Positions 14,230-23,027 of a stretch of 43,688 bases of DNA are shown piece after piece (within the stretch, counting starts at the first letter, position 1; each line of letters begins with the position of its first letter). A program made the translations under genes and the position numbers. Where the stretch lies: contig JAUYSH010000144.1 in NCBI GenBank assembly GCA_030696455.1, positions 1 through 43,688 on the forward strand. Direction: 5' to 3'. Origin of the DNA: Elusimicrobiota bacterium (GTDB taxonomy: Bacteria > Elusimicrobiota > Elusimicrobia > UBA1565 > UBA9628). The notes below the pieces were generated by a model, which saw only the letters and a program-made list of their open reading frames with translations, made no database searches and was not told the origin of the DNA.

Positions 14230-14756
14230 GAACCCCGGCCTTCGCGCTCCTCCTGTCGGCCCTCCTCGCCGCGGCCCCGGCGAGCGCGGTCGAGCTGGAT
14301 CTTCCGCGCTACATGGGCGCCTGGCACGAGATCGCGCACATCCCCAACTTCGCGCAAAAGGGCTGCACGGACACCATCGTGCATTACCGTCTCAACGACC
14401 GCGGGGGCTTCGACCTCGCCAACACCTGCTGGAAGGGCGATGCTTACAAGCCGTACTACGGAAAGGCGACGCCCGCCGCCGGGCCGGAGCCGCTCTTCAA
14501 GGTCAAGTTCTTTTTATTCTTCAGGGCCGATTATTGGATCATCGCCCTCGATCCCGACTACCAGTGGGCCCTGGTCGGCACCCCGAAGCGGGACCAGCTT
14601 TGGGTGATCAGCCGAGAGCCTGCCCTGGATCCTTCGGTCTACGATCGGATCTTGAGCCGCGCGCGCGCGAAGGGCTTCGATACGGATAAGCTCGTGCTCA
14701 CGACCATCACCGGACGCAAGTCGAGCGGATTCGACGACCGGCGCGCCGGCGCATGA
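14226..14756 (+). CDS. Second lipocalin, exported and not lipidated
   Basis: The 176-aa product is a paralogue of the lipocalin at 12297: GAWHEIAHIPNFAQKGC near residue 35 and YWIIALDPDYQWALVGTPKRDQLWVISR near residue 100. It differs by having an ordinary signal peptide (LLLSALLAAAPASA) with no lipobox Cys, so it should be free in the periplasm while its sister is membrane-anchored. A C-terminal extension of about 15 residues (GRKSSGFDDRRAGA) is not part of the fold. Translation is coupled to photolyase through ATGA. Ligand is unknown; fatty acids or oxidised lipids are plausible. Confidence 0.88.
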   Translation: MRTPAFALLLSALLAAAPASAVELDLPRYMGAWHEIAHIPNFAQKGCTDTIVHYRLNDRGGFDLANTCWKGDAYKPYYGKATPAAGPEPLFKVKFFLFFRADYWIIALDPDYQWALVGTPKRDQLWVISREPALDPSVYDRILSRARAKGFDTDKLVLTTITGRKSSGFDDRRAGA

Positions 14757-14784
14757 CGTGAAGTAGAATAAGGGAGCGAAAGGC

Positions 14785-15306
14785 ATGGCAACCAAAGAGG
14801 CGGTCGTTCTCATCGGTCATGGCGGCACGGCGCGGGACACCCCCCGTCCGCTGATCGGCGAGCTCAAGCGGCTCGAGGCCGAGCGCCAGGCGCGGCGGGA
14901 GACCAGGATGAGCCCGCGCGAGGCGGAGCTCGACAAGCAGGTGCGCGAGTGGCCGCGCACGCCCGACAACGACGCCTACAAGGCCGGCATCGACGAGATC
15001 GCCGCGGCCCTGGCCCCCAAGCTCGGCGGGCGCAAGCTCGTCGCGGCTTACAATGAATTCTGCGCGCCGTCGGTCGAGGACGCCATCGAATCCCTGGTGA
15101 AGGAAGGATTCACGCGCATAAGCCTGATCTCCACGATGTATACGCGCGGCGGCGTGCACGCCGAGTGCGAGATCCCCGACATCGTAGCGCAAGCGCGCAA
15201 GAATCACCCGGGAGTCGTCATCGAGTACGCCTGGCCGTTCGACGCCGGCTATCTCGCCGACTTCCTCGCCGGTCAGCTCGCGCGGGCCCTTTCGCCCGTC
15301 GCTTGA
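14785..15306 (+). CDS. CbiX/SirB-like chelatase family protein
   Basis: The 173-aa protein starts with VVLIGHGGTARDTPRPLIGEL, matching the metal-binding His of CbiX/ferrochelatase-type type II chelatases, and keeps a second region SLISTMYTRGGVHAECEIPDIV with another candidate ligand His. Family members insert Co, Fe or Ni into tetrapyrroles such as sirohydrochlorin. No other tetrapyrrole gene is nearby, so its substrate is uncertain. TAGAAT (14764-14769) and AGGGAG/GAAAGG before the ATG give it its own promoter and a normal leader. It follows the photolyase operon and may be part of the same response. Confidence 0.75.
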   Translation: MATKEAVVLIGHGGTARDTPRPLIGELKRLEAERQARRETRMSPREAELDKQVREWPRTPDNDAYKAGIDEIAAALAPKLGGRKLVAAYNEFCAPSVEDAIESLVKEGFTRISLISTMYTRGGVHAECEIPDIVAQARKNHPGVVIEYAWPFDAGYLADFLAGQLARALSPVA

Positions 15307-15344
15307 TGTAATAACGGCGGACTGCCGGGCACGTATTTGGTGAG

Positions 15345-16709
15345 ATGAGCGTGCGAACCTTGCGCCGGACCCAGCGGCTTCCCCGACCCCGAGCGGAGGT
15401 GTTCGCTTTTTTTCAGGACCCCGCGAACCTCGCCAAGCTGACGCCGCCGTGGCTCGGATTCCACGTGCTGACCCCCGGACCGCTCGAGATGCGCGCGGGC
15501 GCGATCTTCGACTACCGCGTCAGCCCTCTGGGTTTTCCGCAATATTGGCGGACCTTGATCGAATCCTACGACGCGCCCAACGGCTTCGTGGACACCCAGC
15601 TCAAAGGGCCGTACAAGCTCTGGCATCACACGCACCGATTCGAGGACAAGGACGGCGGCACCTTGATCACCGACGAGGTCCGCTACGAGCTTCCGTTCCA
15701 GCCTTTGGGCGAGCTCGCCGCCGGCGAGATCGAGCGCCGTCTCGACGCCATCTTCGCCTACCGCGAATCCGCGGTCGCCGCGCTGTTCAAACCGAAGGGA
15801 GGTTCCATGAAAATCGTCATCGCCGGCGGGAACGGATGGATCGGACGGGACCTCTCGCGCGCGCTGATCAACGCCGGCCACGACGTGGTCGTGCTCAGCC
15901 GCACCGGTGCCGCCAGCCGCATCCCCGGCGTGCGCACACGCTCCTGGCTCGTCGAGGGCGCCGGCGGCTGGGAAAGCGAGCTCGACGGCGCCGACGCGGT
16001 CGTCAACCTGTGCGGCGAAGGCGTGGCCGACGGCCCCTGGACCGCCGCGCGCCGGGGACGGCTGCTGCACAGCCGCCTGACCCCGACGCGCGCCCTCGTC
16101 GAAGCCCTCGGCCGCGTCGAGAAGAAACCTCCCGTCCTCGTCAACGCCTCCGCCGTCGGCTGGTACGCTCAAGCCGGCGAGAGCCTTCAGGCCGAGGCCG
16201 ATGCCGCGGGGCCGGGCTTCCTCGCCGACCTATGCGTGCGCTGGGAAAAAGAGGCCCGCGAAGCCGAGAAGCTCGGCCTGCGCGTCGTGCTCCTGCGCAT
16301 CGGCGTGGTGCTCGGACGGGACGGCGGGGCGCTGGCGCGCATGCTCATCCCCTTTAAGCTGGCGCTCGGAGGACGCCTCGGCGACGGCCGCCAGCATTTC
16401 CCCTGGGTGCACCTCGACGACGTGACCGGGTTGATTCTCGACGCCATCGCCAACGAGCGGCTGCGTGGGCCGGTCAACGCCGTCGGCCCCGAACTCGCCA
16501 CCAACGCGGAGTTCACCTCGGCGCTCGGCAAGATCCTGCGCCGCCCGACGCCGTTCCCGGTGCCCGCCTTCGCGCTCAAGCTGCTGCTGGGCGAGATGTC
16601 GTCGTTGCTCCTCGGAAGCCAGAAGATCGCGCCCGCCGCCGCCGTGGGCGCCGGCTACCGGTTCAAGCACCCGCGCCTCGAAGACGCGCTCGCCTCGGCC
16701 GTCCGCTAG
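15345..16709 (+). CDS. SRPBCC domain fused to TIGR01777-type epimerase
   Basis: The 454-aa protein has two parts. Residues 1-150 form an SRPBCC ligand-binding domain (RTQRLPRPRAEVFAFFQDPANL, GFVDTQLKGPYKLWHHTHRF). Residues 154-454 are a short-chain NAD(P)-binding domain of the YfcH/TIGR01777 group (IVIAGGNGWIGRDLSRAL, VNLCGEG, VNASAVGWY, LRIGVVLG). Fused and separate versions of this pair are known; the reaction is not established. It lies at the end of the lipid/photolyase region and such genes often travel with photolyase. No ribosome-binding site is evident; TATTTG (15334-15339) is a weak -10 candidate. Confidence 0.85.
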   Translation: MSVRTLRRTQRLPRPRAEVFAFFQDPANLAKLTPPWLGFHVLTPGPLEMRAGAIFDYRVSPLGFPQYWRTLIESYDAPNGFVDTQLKGPYKLWHHTHRFEDKDGGTLITDEVRYELPFQPLGELAAGEIERRLDAIFAYRESAVAALFKPKGGSMKIVIAGGNGWIGRDLSRALINAGHDVVVLSRTGAASRIPGVRTRSWLVEGAGGWESELDGADAVVNLCGEGVADGPWTAARRGRLLHSRLTPTRALVEALGRVEKKPPVLVNASAVGWYAQAGESLQAEADAAGPGFLADLCVRWEKEAREAEKLGLRVVLLRIGVVLGRDGGALARMLIPFKLALGGRLGDGRQHFPWVHLDDVTGLILDAIANERLRGPVNAVGPELATNAEFTSALGKILRRPTPFPVPAFALKLLLGEMSSLLLGSQKIAPAAAVGAGYRFKHPRLEDALASAVR

Positions 16710-16735
16710 AATCCAGATCCGAGAACGGCTGATAC

Positions 16736-16764
16736 TTGACTAATTCAGTCATGTATGCTATACT
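16736..16764 (+). promoter_or_regulatory. Promoter of the riboswitch-terB-terC unit
   Basis: TTGACT (16736-16741) and TATACT (16759-16764) are spaced by 17 bp, with the transcript expected to begin about 16771, exactly where riboswitch helix P1 starts. TGACT (16737-16741) and AGTCA (16747-16751) form a short inverted repeat over the -35 and spacer, and TGACT recurs at 16764-16768; these could bind a repressor, but this is only a pattern. Confidence 0.85.
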
Positions 16765-16770
16765 GACTCT

Positions 16771-16882
16771 CGTAAGGGGAGTAGATCCTCGGCTGCTGGG
16801 CCGTCAATACGCTCGAAAGAGCCGGCCCAGCGGGTCCCGAAAGGGCCGATCAAGACCTTGCGCGCAAGCGCGAGGTTTTTTT
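16771..16882 (+). ncRNA. yybP-ykoY (Mn2+) riboswitch with transcription terminator
   Basis: The leader carries both conserved loops of the yybP-ykoY class: GGGGAGTAG (16776-16784) and AAGACCTTG (16852-16860). Helix P1 forms from 16771-16777 with 16856-16862; a 9-bp helix forms from 16795-16803 with 16823-16831, and CCC-GAAA-GGG (16836-16845) makes a small hairpin. The 3' strand of P1 is also the 5' arm of the terminator at 16856-16882, so P1 formation and termination exclude each other. Known members bind Mn2+ and turn on exporters, which fits the downstream terC. Confidence 0.9.
16856..16882 (+). terminator. Intrinsic terminator inside the riboswitch
   Basis: CCTTGCGC (16856-16863), a GCAA loop, and GCGCGAGG (16868-16875) form an 8-bp hairpin with one G-U pair, followed by seven T residues (16876-16882). 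It shares bases with riboswitch P1 and so acts as the off state of the switch. Confidence 0.9.
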
Positions 16883-16920
16883 ATGGGCACCCGCGCGGCG
16901 CGGCTCAAAGGAGAACCGCG

Positions 16921-17349
16921 ATGAACGAGAAGACCCCCGAAGCCTCCGTGCTTCATTTAACCCCCGCGATGGCCGTCATGTCCGTGGCCGTGCTGGCGAT
17001 GGCCGCGGACGGCCGCTGGAGCAAGAATGAGATCGAACGCCTGCGGATGATGTCCTACCTCCAGCCCTTGTTCCGCGACATCCACTCGGTCGAAAAGTTC
17101 ATCGGGAGCCGCGCCGCCGACCTGCGCGCCGTAGGCCCCAAGGTCCTGCTCGAAGACTGCCGCAAGGCCTTGACCCCGCGCATGCGCGAGACGGCCTACG
17201 CCTGGGCCGTCGAGTTGGTGCAGTCCGACGGCGCCGTGGTCACCGCGGAGCACGAGTTCCTTCAAGAGCTGGCCGCGAAGTTCTCCGTCCCCGGCCCGCT
17301 CGCGCGCAAGCTTCAGACCGCCGCCGCCATCCGGCGGCGGACGGCCTGA
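16921..17349 (+). CDS. TerB-like protein
   Basis: The 142-aa all-helical protein resembles the TerB/DjlA-N fold: TPAMAVMSVAVLAMAADGRWSKNEIERLRMM near the start, where the acidic ADGRWSKNE stretch corresponds to the TerB metal-binding loop, and a second VELVQSDGAVVTAEHEFLQEL copy of that motif further on. TerB proteins bind divalent metals and associate with TerC in the membrane. AAAGGAG precedes the ATG at 16921 by a few bases. The gene lies between the Mn2+ riboswitch and terC, so it is probably controlled by manganese. Confidence 0.8.
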   Translation: MNEKTPEASVLHLTPAMAVMSVAVLAMAADGRWSKNEIERLRMMSYLQPLFRDIHSVEKFIGSRAADLRAVGPKVLLEDCRKALTPRMRETAYAWAVELVQSDGAVVTAEHEFLQELAAKFSVPGPLARKLQTAAAIRRRTA

Positions 17350-17358
17350 GGAGACAGC

Positions 17359-18444
17359 ATGATCTGGATCTGGGGCTCGTTCGTCGCCTTCGTCCTCCTG
17401 CTCCTGGCTCTCGACCTCGGGGTGTTCCATCGCCAGGCCCACGTGGTCAAGACCAAGGAGGCGTTGGCGTGGTCCGCCGTGTGGATCACGCTCGGGCTGG
17501 CCTTCACCGGCGTCGTGTACTTCCTGTATGAGAGCCACTGGCACGGCATCGGGCTGACGACGGACCTGATGTCGGTCACCGCCGCCAACCCCCTCGGCCA
17601 CAACGACGGGGGCGCGGCGGCGCTTAAGTTCCTGACCGGCTACCTCATCGAGAAGTCGCTGTCGGTGGACAACATCTTCGTGATCGCGATGGTGTTCGGC
17701 ATGCTGAAGGTGCCGGCGCTGTATCGGCACCGGGTGCTGTTCTGGGGGATCCTCGGGGCGCTGGCCATGCGCGCGGTGATGATAGCCGTCGGGACGCAGC
17801 TGATCATGCGCTTCACCTGGATCATCTACGTGTTCGGCGGGATCCTGATCCTGACCGCGCTGAAGATGCTGTTCGTCAAGGACGACGGGTCCGACCCGAT
17901 GGGAAGCTCGCTCCTGCGCTGGGCGCGCAAGGTCCTGCCCGTGACCGACCGCTACCACGGCGAGCATTTCATGGTCAAAGCGGGCACGCAGGCTTCCCAC
18001 GCCGCGCCCGTGCCCGGCGCGAACGAGGAGGTCGACCGCGCCGTGGACCGGGCTCCTCACGGGACCTGGATGATCACGCCGCTGTTCCTGGCGCTGATCG
18101 TCGTCGAGTTCACCGATCTGGTCTTCGCGGTGGACTCGATCCCCGCTATCTTCGCGATCACGACCGACCCGTTCCTCGTGTTCACGAGCAACGTGTTCGC
18201 GATGCTCGGCCTGCGCAGCCTGTACTTCGCGCTTGAGGGCATGATCGACAAGTTCCACCACCTGAAGACCGCACTGGCGCTGGTGCTGATACTGGTGGGC
18301 GTGAAGATGATGACGCACTCATGGCTGAAAGACATCCTCGGCGCGAACTTCAACCTCTGGGTGCTGCTGATGGTCGTTGCGATCCTCGGGGGAGGCGTGA
18401 TCGCCTCGCTCGCATCTCCGGACGAGAACAAGAGGAGGGCCTGA
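17359..18444 (+). CDS. terC: TerC-family membrane metal exporter
   Basis: The 361-aa protein has about eight membrane segments and the TerC signatures LLALDLGVFHR, GYLIEKSLSVDNIFVIAMVF (residues about 94-113) and VVEFTDLVFAVDSIPAIFAIT (about 250-270), in which the acidic residues are thought to bind metal. TerC/Alx/MeeF proteins export Mn2+, partly to metallate exported enzymes. The gene follows the TerB-like gene by nine bases and is the typical target of yybP-ykoY riboswitches. A hydrophilic loop at residues about 175-230 is longer than the minimal family core. Confidence 0.93.
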   Translation: MIWIWGSFVAFVLLLLALDLGVFHRQAHVVKTKEALAWSAVWITLGLAFTGVVYFLYESHWHGIGLTTDLMSVTAANPLGHNDGGAAALKFLTGYLIEKSLSVDNIFVIAMVFGMLKVPALYRHRVLFWGILGALAMRAVMIAVGTQLIMRFTWIIYVFGGILILTALKMLFVKDDGSDPMGSSLLRWARKVLPVTDRYHGEHFMVKAGTQASHAAPVPGANEEVDRAVDRAPHGTWMITPLFLALIVVEFTDLVFAVDSIPAIFAITTDPFLVFTSNVFAMLGLRSLYFALEGMIDKFHHLKTALALVLILVGVKMMTHSWLKDILGANFNLWVLLMVVAILGGGVIASLASPDENKRRA

Positions 18445-18475
18445 CACGGTGCCCGGTAAGGTAAAATCAACGACC

Positions 18476-20761
18476 ATGATCGACCGCTACCCTTCGCTTA
18501 TCGCCGCCGAGCTGTCCTTGCCCGCCGCGGGCGTCAACGCCGTGATCGGACTCCTCGACCAGGAAGCGACGGTCCCCTTCATCGCGCGCTACCGCAAGGA
18601 GGTCACCGGCAACCTCGATGAGGTCGCCATCATGGCCGTTCGCGACCGCCTGGGGCAGCTCAAGGAGCTCGACGCGCGCAAGGCGGCGATCGTGAAGTCG
18701 CTCGAGGAGCGCAATCTGCTCACGCCCGAGCTGACGGCGAAGGTCGTCGGCGCGGCAACGCTCTCCATACTCGAGGACATCTATCTCCCGTACCGCCCCA
18801 AGAAGCGCACGCGCGCGATGATCGCCAAGGAGAAGGGCCTCGAGCCGCTCGCGGACAAGCTCTTCGCGCAGGGGCCCGAGCTTCCGGAGGCGCTCGCGAA
18901 GGCCTTCATCGACGCGGAAAAGGGCGTCAAGGACGCCGCCGAGGCCCTGGCGGGGGCGCGCGACATCATCGCCGAGCGAGTGGCCGAGGACGCCCCCGCC
19001 CGCGCCCGCCTGCGCGAGGTGTTCTTTTCGAAGGGAGAGTTCCACTCCAAGGTCATCACCGGCAAGGAGAACGAGGGCGCCAAGTTCAAGGACTACTTCG
19101 ACTGGCGCGAGCCGGCGACGAAGGCCCCCTCTCACCGCGTGCTGGCGATGCGGCGCGGGGAGTCCGAGGGGTTCCTCTATATGCGCGTCGACGTGAACGA
19201 GGAGGACGCCCTCCCGCCGCTGCAGAGCCTGTTCGTCAAGGGCGCGGGTCCCTGCGCCGCGCAGGTCAAGCTCGCCGTCGAGGACGCCTACCGGCGCCTG
19301 ATGTCCTTCTCGATGGAGACCGAGGTCCGCCTTCACGCCAAGAAGGAGGCCGACCGCGAGGCCATCGCCGTGTTCGCGCGCAACCTGCGCGAGATCCTGA
19401 TGTCCTCGCCCCTCGGTCAGAAGCGGCTTCTGGCCTTGGACCCGGGATTTAGAACGGGCTGCAAGCTGGTCATCCTGGACGAGCAAGGAAAATTGCTGCA
19501 TCACGACGTCGTGATGCCCCACACCGGCGAGGGCGGCCGCCTCGATGCAGCGCTCAAGATCAAGAGGCTGAGCGCGCTCCACAAGACCGAGGTCGTCGCC
19601 ATCGGCAACGGCACCGCCGGGCGCGAGACCGAGGAGTTCGTGCGCGACCTGAAGCTTCCCGGCGTGACGGTCGTGATGGTCAACGAGAGCGGCGCGTCGG
19701 TCTACTCCGCCTCCGAGGCGGCGCGCGAGGAGTTCCCCAACGAGGACATCACGGTGCGCGGCGCGGTGTCGATCGGCCGCCGGCTCATGGACCCCTTGGC
19801 CGAGCTGGTCAAGATCGATCCCAAGTCCATCGGCGTCGGGCAGTATCAGCACGACGTGGACCAGAACGGCCTCAAGCGCTCGCTCGATGACACCGTGGTG
19901 TCCTGCGTCAACAGCGTGGGGGTCGAGGTCAACAGCGCGTCGAAGGAGCTTTTGTCCTACGTGTCCGGGTTAGGGCCCGTCCTCGCTAAAAACATCGTCG
20001 AGTACCGCAACGAGAACGGCGCCTTCTCCTCGCGCGCGGCGCTCAAGAAGGTCCCCCGCCTGGGGCCCAAGGCCTTCGAGCAGTCCGCGGGCTTCCTGCG
20101 CATCCGCGACGGCAGGAACCCCCTCGACGCCAGCGCCGTTCATCCCGAGCGCTACGAGATCGTCGAGAAGATGGCCGAGGACCTCGGCACGACGGTCAAG
20201 GACCTCATCTCGAGCGCGTCGCTGCGGGCCAAGATCGACATCAAGAAGTATGCCACCGCCGAGGTGGGCGAGCTCACTTTGCGCGACATCCTCTCCGAGC
20301 TGGCCAAGCCTGGGCGCGACCCGCGCCAGGGCTTCGAGGCGTTCGCGTTCGGCGCGGTCTCCAAGCTCGAGGACGTGAAGCCCGGCATGAAGCTTCCCGG
20401 CATCGTCACCAACGTCGCCGCCTTCGGCGCCTTCGTCGACATCGGCGTCCACCAGGACGGCCTCGTGCACGTCAGCGAGGTGTCGGACAATTTCGTCAAG
20501 CAACCCTCCGACGTGCTCAAGGTCTCCCAGCGCGTGCACGTGACCGTGCTCGAGGTGGACCTCGCGCGCCGGCGCATCGCGCTGTCGCTGAAGAGCAAGC
20601 CCGTCATCGGCGCGCGCGAGGACCGCGCGTCGGCCAACGCCGCGAGCCGCGGCGCCTCGCCGCGGGCGCCCGCCGGCGCCCTGCAGGCCAAGCCTCAGGA
20701 GGCGCCCGTCGGCGCCATGGCCGAGGCGCTCAAGGCGCTGATGTCCAAGCGCCGGCTCTAG
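18476..20761 (+). CDS. tex: Tex-family RNA-binding transcription accessory protein
   Basis: The 761-aa protein has the full Tex architecture: N-terminal helical region ([18 protein letters not shown]), YqgF/RNase H-like domain ([21 protein letters not shown], residue about 320), helix-hairpin-helix segments ([17 protein letters not shown] and [18 protein letters not shown]) and a C-terminal S1 domain ([21 protein letters not shown]). Tex binds nucleic acids and influences transcription and RNA turnover. Start 18476 is chosen because TAAAAT (18462-18467) ends eight bases before it and the protein then begins like other Tex proteins. The 3' end overlaps the convergent msrB by 32 bp. Confidence 0.95.
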   Translation: MIDRYPSLIAAELSLPAAGVNAVIGLLDQEATVPFIARYRKEVTGNLDEVAIMAVRDRLGQLKELDARKAAIVKSLEERNLLTPELTAKVVGAATLSILEDIYLPYRPKKRTRAMIAKEKGLEPLADKLFAQGPELPEALAKAFIDAEKGVKDAAEALAGARDIIAERVAEDAPARARLREVFFSKGEFHSKVITGKENEGAKFKDYFDWREPATKAPSHRVLAMRRGESEGFLYMRVDVNEEDALPPLQSLFVKGAGPCAAQVKLAVEDAYRRLMSFSMETEVRLHAKKEADREAIAVFARNLREILMSSPLGQKRLLALDPGFRTGCKLVILDEQGKLLHHDVVMPHTGEGGRLDAALKIKRLSALHKTEVVAIGNGTAGRETEEFVRDLKLPGVTVVMVNESGASVYSASEAAREEFPNEDITVRGAVSIGRRLMDPLAELVKIDPKSIGVGQYQHDVDQNGLKRSLDDTVVSCVNSVGVEVNSASKELLSYVSGLGPVLAKNIVEYRNENGAFSSRAALKKVPRLGPKAFEQSAGFLRIRDGRNPLDASAVHPERYEIVEKMAEDLGTTVKDLISSASLRAKIDIKKYATAEVGELTLRDILSELAKPGRDPRQGFEAFAFGAVSKLEDVKPGMKLPGIVTNVAAFGAFVDIGVHQDGLVHVSEVSDNFVKQPSDVLKVSQRVHVTVLEVDLARRRIALSLKSKPVIGAREDRASANAASRGASPRAPAGALQAKPQEAPVGAMAEALKALMSKRRL

Positions 20762-21257
20762 GCTTCGGGGCGAACAGCGGGGCGAACTCGCCGTAGCCGG
20801 ACTTCTTCAAGTACTCGGCGGACACGAAGCGCAGCGCGGCGGAGTTCATGCAGTAGCGCAGGCCCGTCGGCGGAGGCCCGTCGGGAAACACGTGGCCGAG
20901 ATGCGAGTCGGCCTTGCGCGAGCGGACCTCGGTCCGCGCTCCGAAAAGGCGCCGCTCCTTTCTTTCGACGACGTTCTCCTTGACGAGCGGGCGCGTGAAG
21001 CTCGGCCAGCCCGTCTTCGAGTCGAACTTATCGAGCGAGCTGAACAGCGGTTCTCCCGACACGATATCGACGTAGATCCCCGGCTTGTCGTGGCGATCGA
21101 ACTCGTTCTTGAAGGGCGGTTCGGTGCCGTCCTCCTGGGTCACCTTGAACTGCAGCGGAGTCAAGGTCTTCTTCAGTTGTTCCCGGGACGGCTTCTGGAA
21201 TTCCGCGGCGGATAAAGCCGGAGCCAGAAGCATGAGGGCCAATGGAAGGATCTTCAT
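20730..21257 (-). CDS. msrB: Exported methionine-R-sulfoxide reductase B
   Basis: The 175-aa protein has a signal peptide ([19 protein letters not shown]) and the MsrB fold: [67 protein letters not shown], where the Cys of RYCMNS is the catalytic residue. The paired CxxC zinc sites of some MsrBs are absent. It should repair oxidised methionine in periplasmic proteins. Start 21257 is chosen over 21266 because of its leaderless promoter (21294-21265). Confidence 0.93.
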   Translation of the reverse strand: MKILPLALMLLAPALSAAEFQKPSREQLKKTLTPLQFKVTQEDGTEPPFKNEFDRHDKPGIYVDIVSGEPLFSSLDKFDSKTGWPSFTRPLVKENVVERKERRLFGARTEVRSRKADSHLGHVFPDGPPPTGLRYCMNSAALRFVSAEYLKKSGYGEFAPLFAPKPRAGAWTSAP

Positions 21258-21264
21258 CGAGGCC

Positions 21265-21294
21265 ATTCTATGGGTTGACGAGGGGGCCGGTCAA
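21265..21294 (-). promoter_or_regulatory. Promoter of msrB (leaderless)
   Basis: On the minus strand TTGACC (21294-21289) and TAGAAT (21270-21265) are separated by 18 bp, and the ATG at 21257 follows after seven bases with no ribosome-binding site. Confidence 0.75.
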
Positions 21295-21313
21295 TGAAGG
21301 CATCGTGACGCCC

Positions 21314-22918
21314 CTACGCGCCGATGAGCCAGCGAGTGAGCCCGTCGTTCCAGGCCTTGCGATCCGCTTCGTCCCAGGGCAAGGCCTCGGCGCCGTTGAT
21401 GATCTCGGTGAGCTTCTCGTTGGGGCCGGAGCGCTCAAAAAGGCGGACGGCGCCGCCGGGCTCGGAGATCATTCCGGAGAGGTAGCGCGACAGGGCGGCG
21501 CCGGCCGCGGGGCTCAGGCGCGCGAGCGCGAAGACGGGGCCGACGGAGGCCGTCGGCGCGGCCTTCTTCTTCTCCCACCAGTTCCCGGCCTCGGCGGCCT
21601 CCTCCTGCGGGGCCGCGAGGCGCTTGTCGGACCGCAACGTCCTTTCGAAGAGCCGGCGCCAGCCGTCGGGGCCGGCACGCTCGACGACGGCGGCGGCCTT
21701 TCGGGTCTCCTCGTCGGAGAGCTTCTCGCCGCGGACGGCCTTGGCGAAGGCGTCGGCGCCGCGGCGCTCGGGCGAGGACTCATCGCGGCCGAGGTAGGCC
21801 GACAGCAACACCGGGTCGCCCAGGACGAGCTGGTAGGCGGGATCGGAGCGCGGGGTGGCGATCATGCGGCGCGCGGAGAGCGAGGCGAGGAAGGAGGACA
21901 CGCCCTGGATGCCGCCGTCGGCGTACGCCTTGCGCCACGACAAAATGCCCTCGGAGTAGTGGTTGTCCTCGACGTCGAGCCAGCGGCGCCGGCCGCTCGT
22001 GATCGACACGAGGTCCATCGCGTCGCGGGGGCCGAGCCCCAGGGAAGGGACGAGGTCGAGCATGCGCTCGGCGAGCAGCTGCTCGCCGGTGACCGCGAAG
22101 CCCTCGGTCATCGCCGAGTAGGCCGAGGTCATCGGATGGTTCTCCTTGCGGCGCGTCGCGTCGTCGAAGAGGACGTGGAAGTACTCGTGCGCGTACTCCA
22201 GCAGATGAGACATCTTCTGCTGGATCAGGGGCTCCCCCTCCCCGCCGAAGGAGCTCGGGACGTTGCCGTCGGAGTTCGCCCGGATCGGGTTGATCTCGAT
22301 GAGGTGGCCGCGCTCGGGCGTCCAGGTGTGGCCCGTGGAAGGGCGCTCGCCGCGGTCGTAGTCCGTCCGCGCGGGGACGCGGCGATAGAGGGAGGGCAGC
22401 AGGCGCGCGATGAGCGAACGCCCGGCGGTGGCGACATGGCCCAGGCCGGGGGTGGTCGGCGCGGCGGCGAAGGTCGCCGACAGGTCGCTCCAGGCCGCGG
22501 CCTCGGGCGCGAGCTTGCCGTCGAAGGCGCTATCGAGCGCGTCGGACTGTTGGGCCCCGGAGGCGCCCTCCGCGCCGCGGGTGGGGGCCAAGGACTCGGC
22601 CAGGGCCTTGAGCTCGCCCTGCGAGGGCAGCTTCGCGGGCGCGTTCTCCTCGGGGGTCATCGCGCGGGCGGCGGTGATGATCGCGGGAGCGGGTGCTGCG
22701 AGTATGACCGGCGCGGCGGGGACGATGAGCGAGGGGCTATTGGGGACGATCAACGACGGCGCGGTGGGAGAGAGGATGATCCCGGGCGCGGCGTTCTGTC
22801 CGAAAGGCGCCCCCGGCATGATGATGCGCGGGGCTTGCGCCGGCGCGGCCGTGGCCACGCCGGCCTGGGCGCGGACGATCATGAGAGGCATGATCAGGAG
22901 AGGGAGCAATCGTCTCAT
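21314..22918 (-). CDS. Exported HExxH metallopeptidase with Pro/Ala-rich leader
   Basis: I do not recognise a named family. The 534-aa protein has a signal peptide (MRRLLPLLIMPLMIVRAQA), then a low-complexity stretch rich in Pro, Ala, Ile and Val (residues about 22-85, with the repeat SLIVP at two places). Residues 244-248 are HEYFH, a zinc-binding HExxH, and Glu272 in MTEGFAV is placed like the third ligand of gluzincins. The remainder is alpha-helical and charged. It is probably a secreted or periplasmic zinc protease. The start at 22918 is set by the signal peptide and by TACACT (22930-22925), six bases before the ATG. Confidence 0.7.
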   Translation of the reverse strand: MRRLLPLLIMPLMIVRAQAGVATAAPAQAPRIIMPGAPFGQNAAPGIILSPTAPSLIVPNSPSLIVPAAPVILAAPAPAIITAARAMTPEENAPAKLPSQGELKALAESLAPTRGAEGASGAQQSDALDSAFDGKLAPEAAAWSDLSATFAAAPTTPGLGHVATAGRSLIARLLPSLYRRVPARTDYDRGERPSTGHTWTPERGHLIEINPIRANSDGNVPSSFGGEGEPLIQQKMSHLLEYAHEYFHVLFDDATRRKENHPMTSAYSAMTEGFAVTGEQLLAERMLDLVPSLGLGPRDAMDLVSITSGRRRWLDVEDNHYSEGILSWRKAYADGGIQGVSSFLASLSARRMIATPRSDPAYQLVLGDPVLLSAYLGRDESSPERRGADAFAKAVRGEKLSDEETRKAAAVVERAGPDGWRRLFERTLRSDKRLAAPQEEAAEAGNWWEKKKAAPTASVGPVFALARLSPAAGAALSRYLSGMISEPGGAVRLFERSGPNEKLTEIINGAEALPWDEADRKAWNDGLTRWLIGA

Positions 22919-23027
22919 GACCTCAGTGTAGAGGCGCGAGCGCTCTTCGGCCTGAGCCGAAGGACCCACCGGCGCTGGGACGAATGGCGGCGCGCGTATC
23001 TCGAAAGATGCGTACAATACCGCCTTC

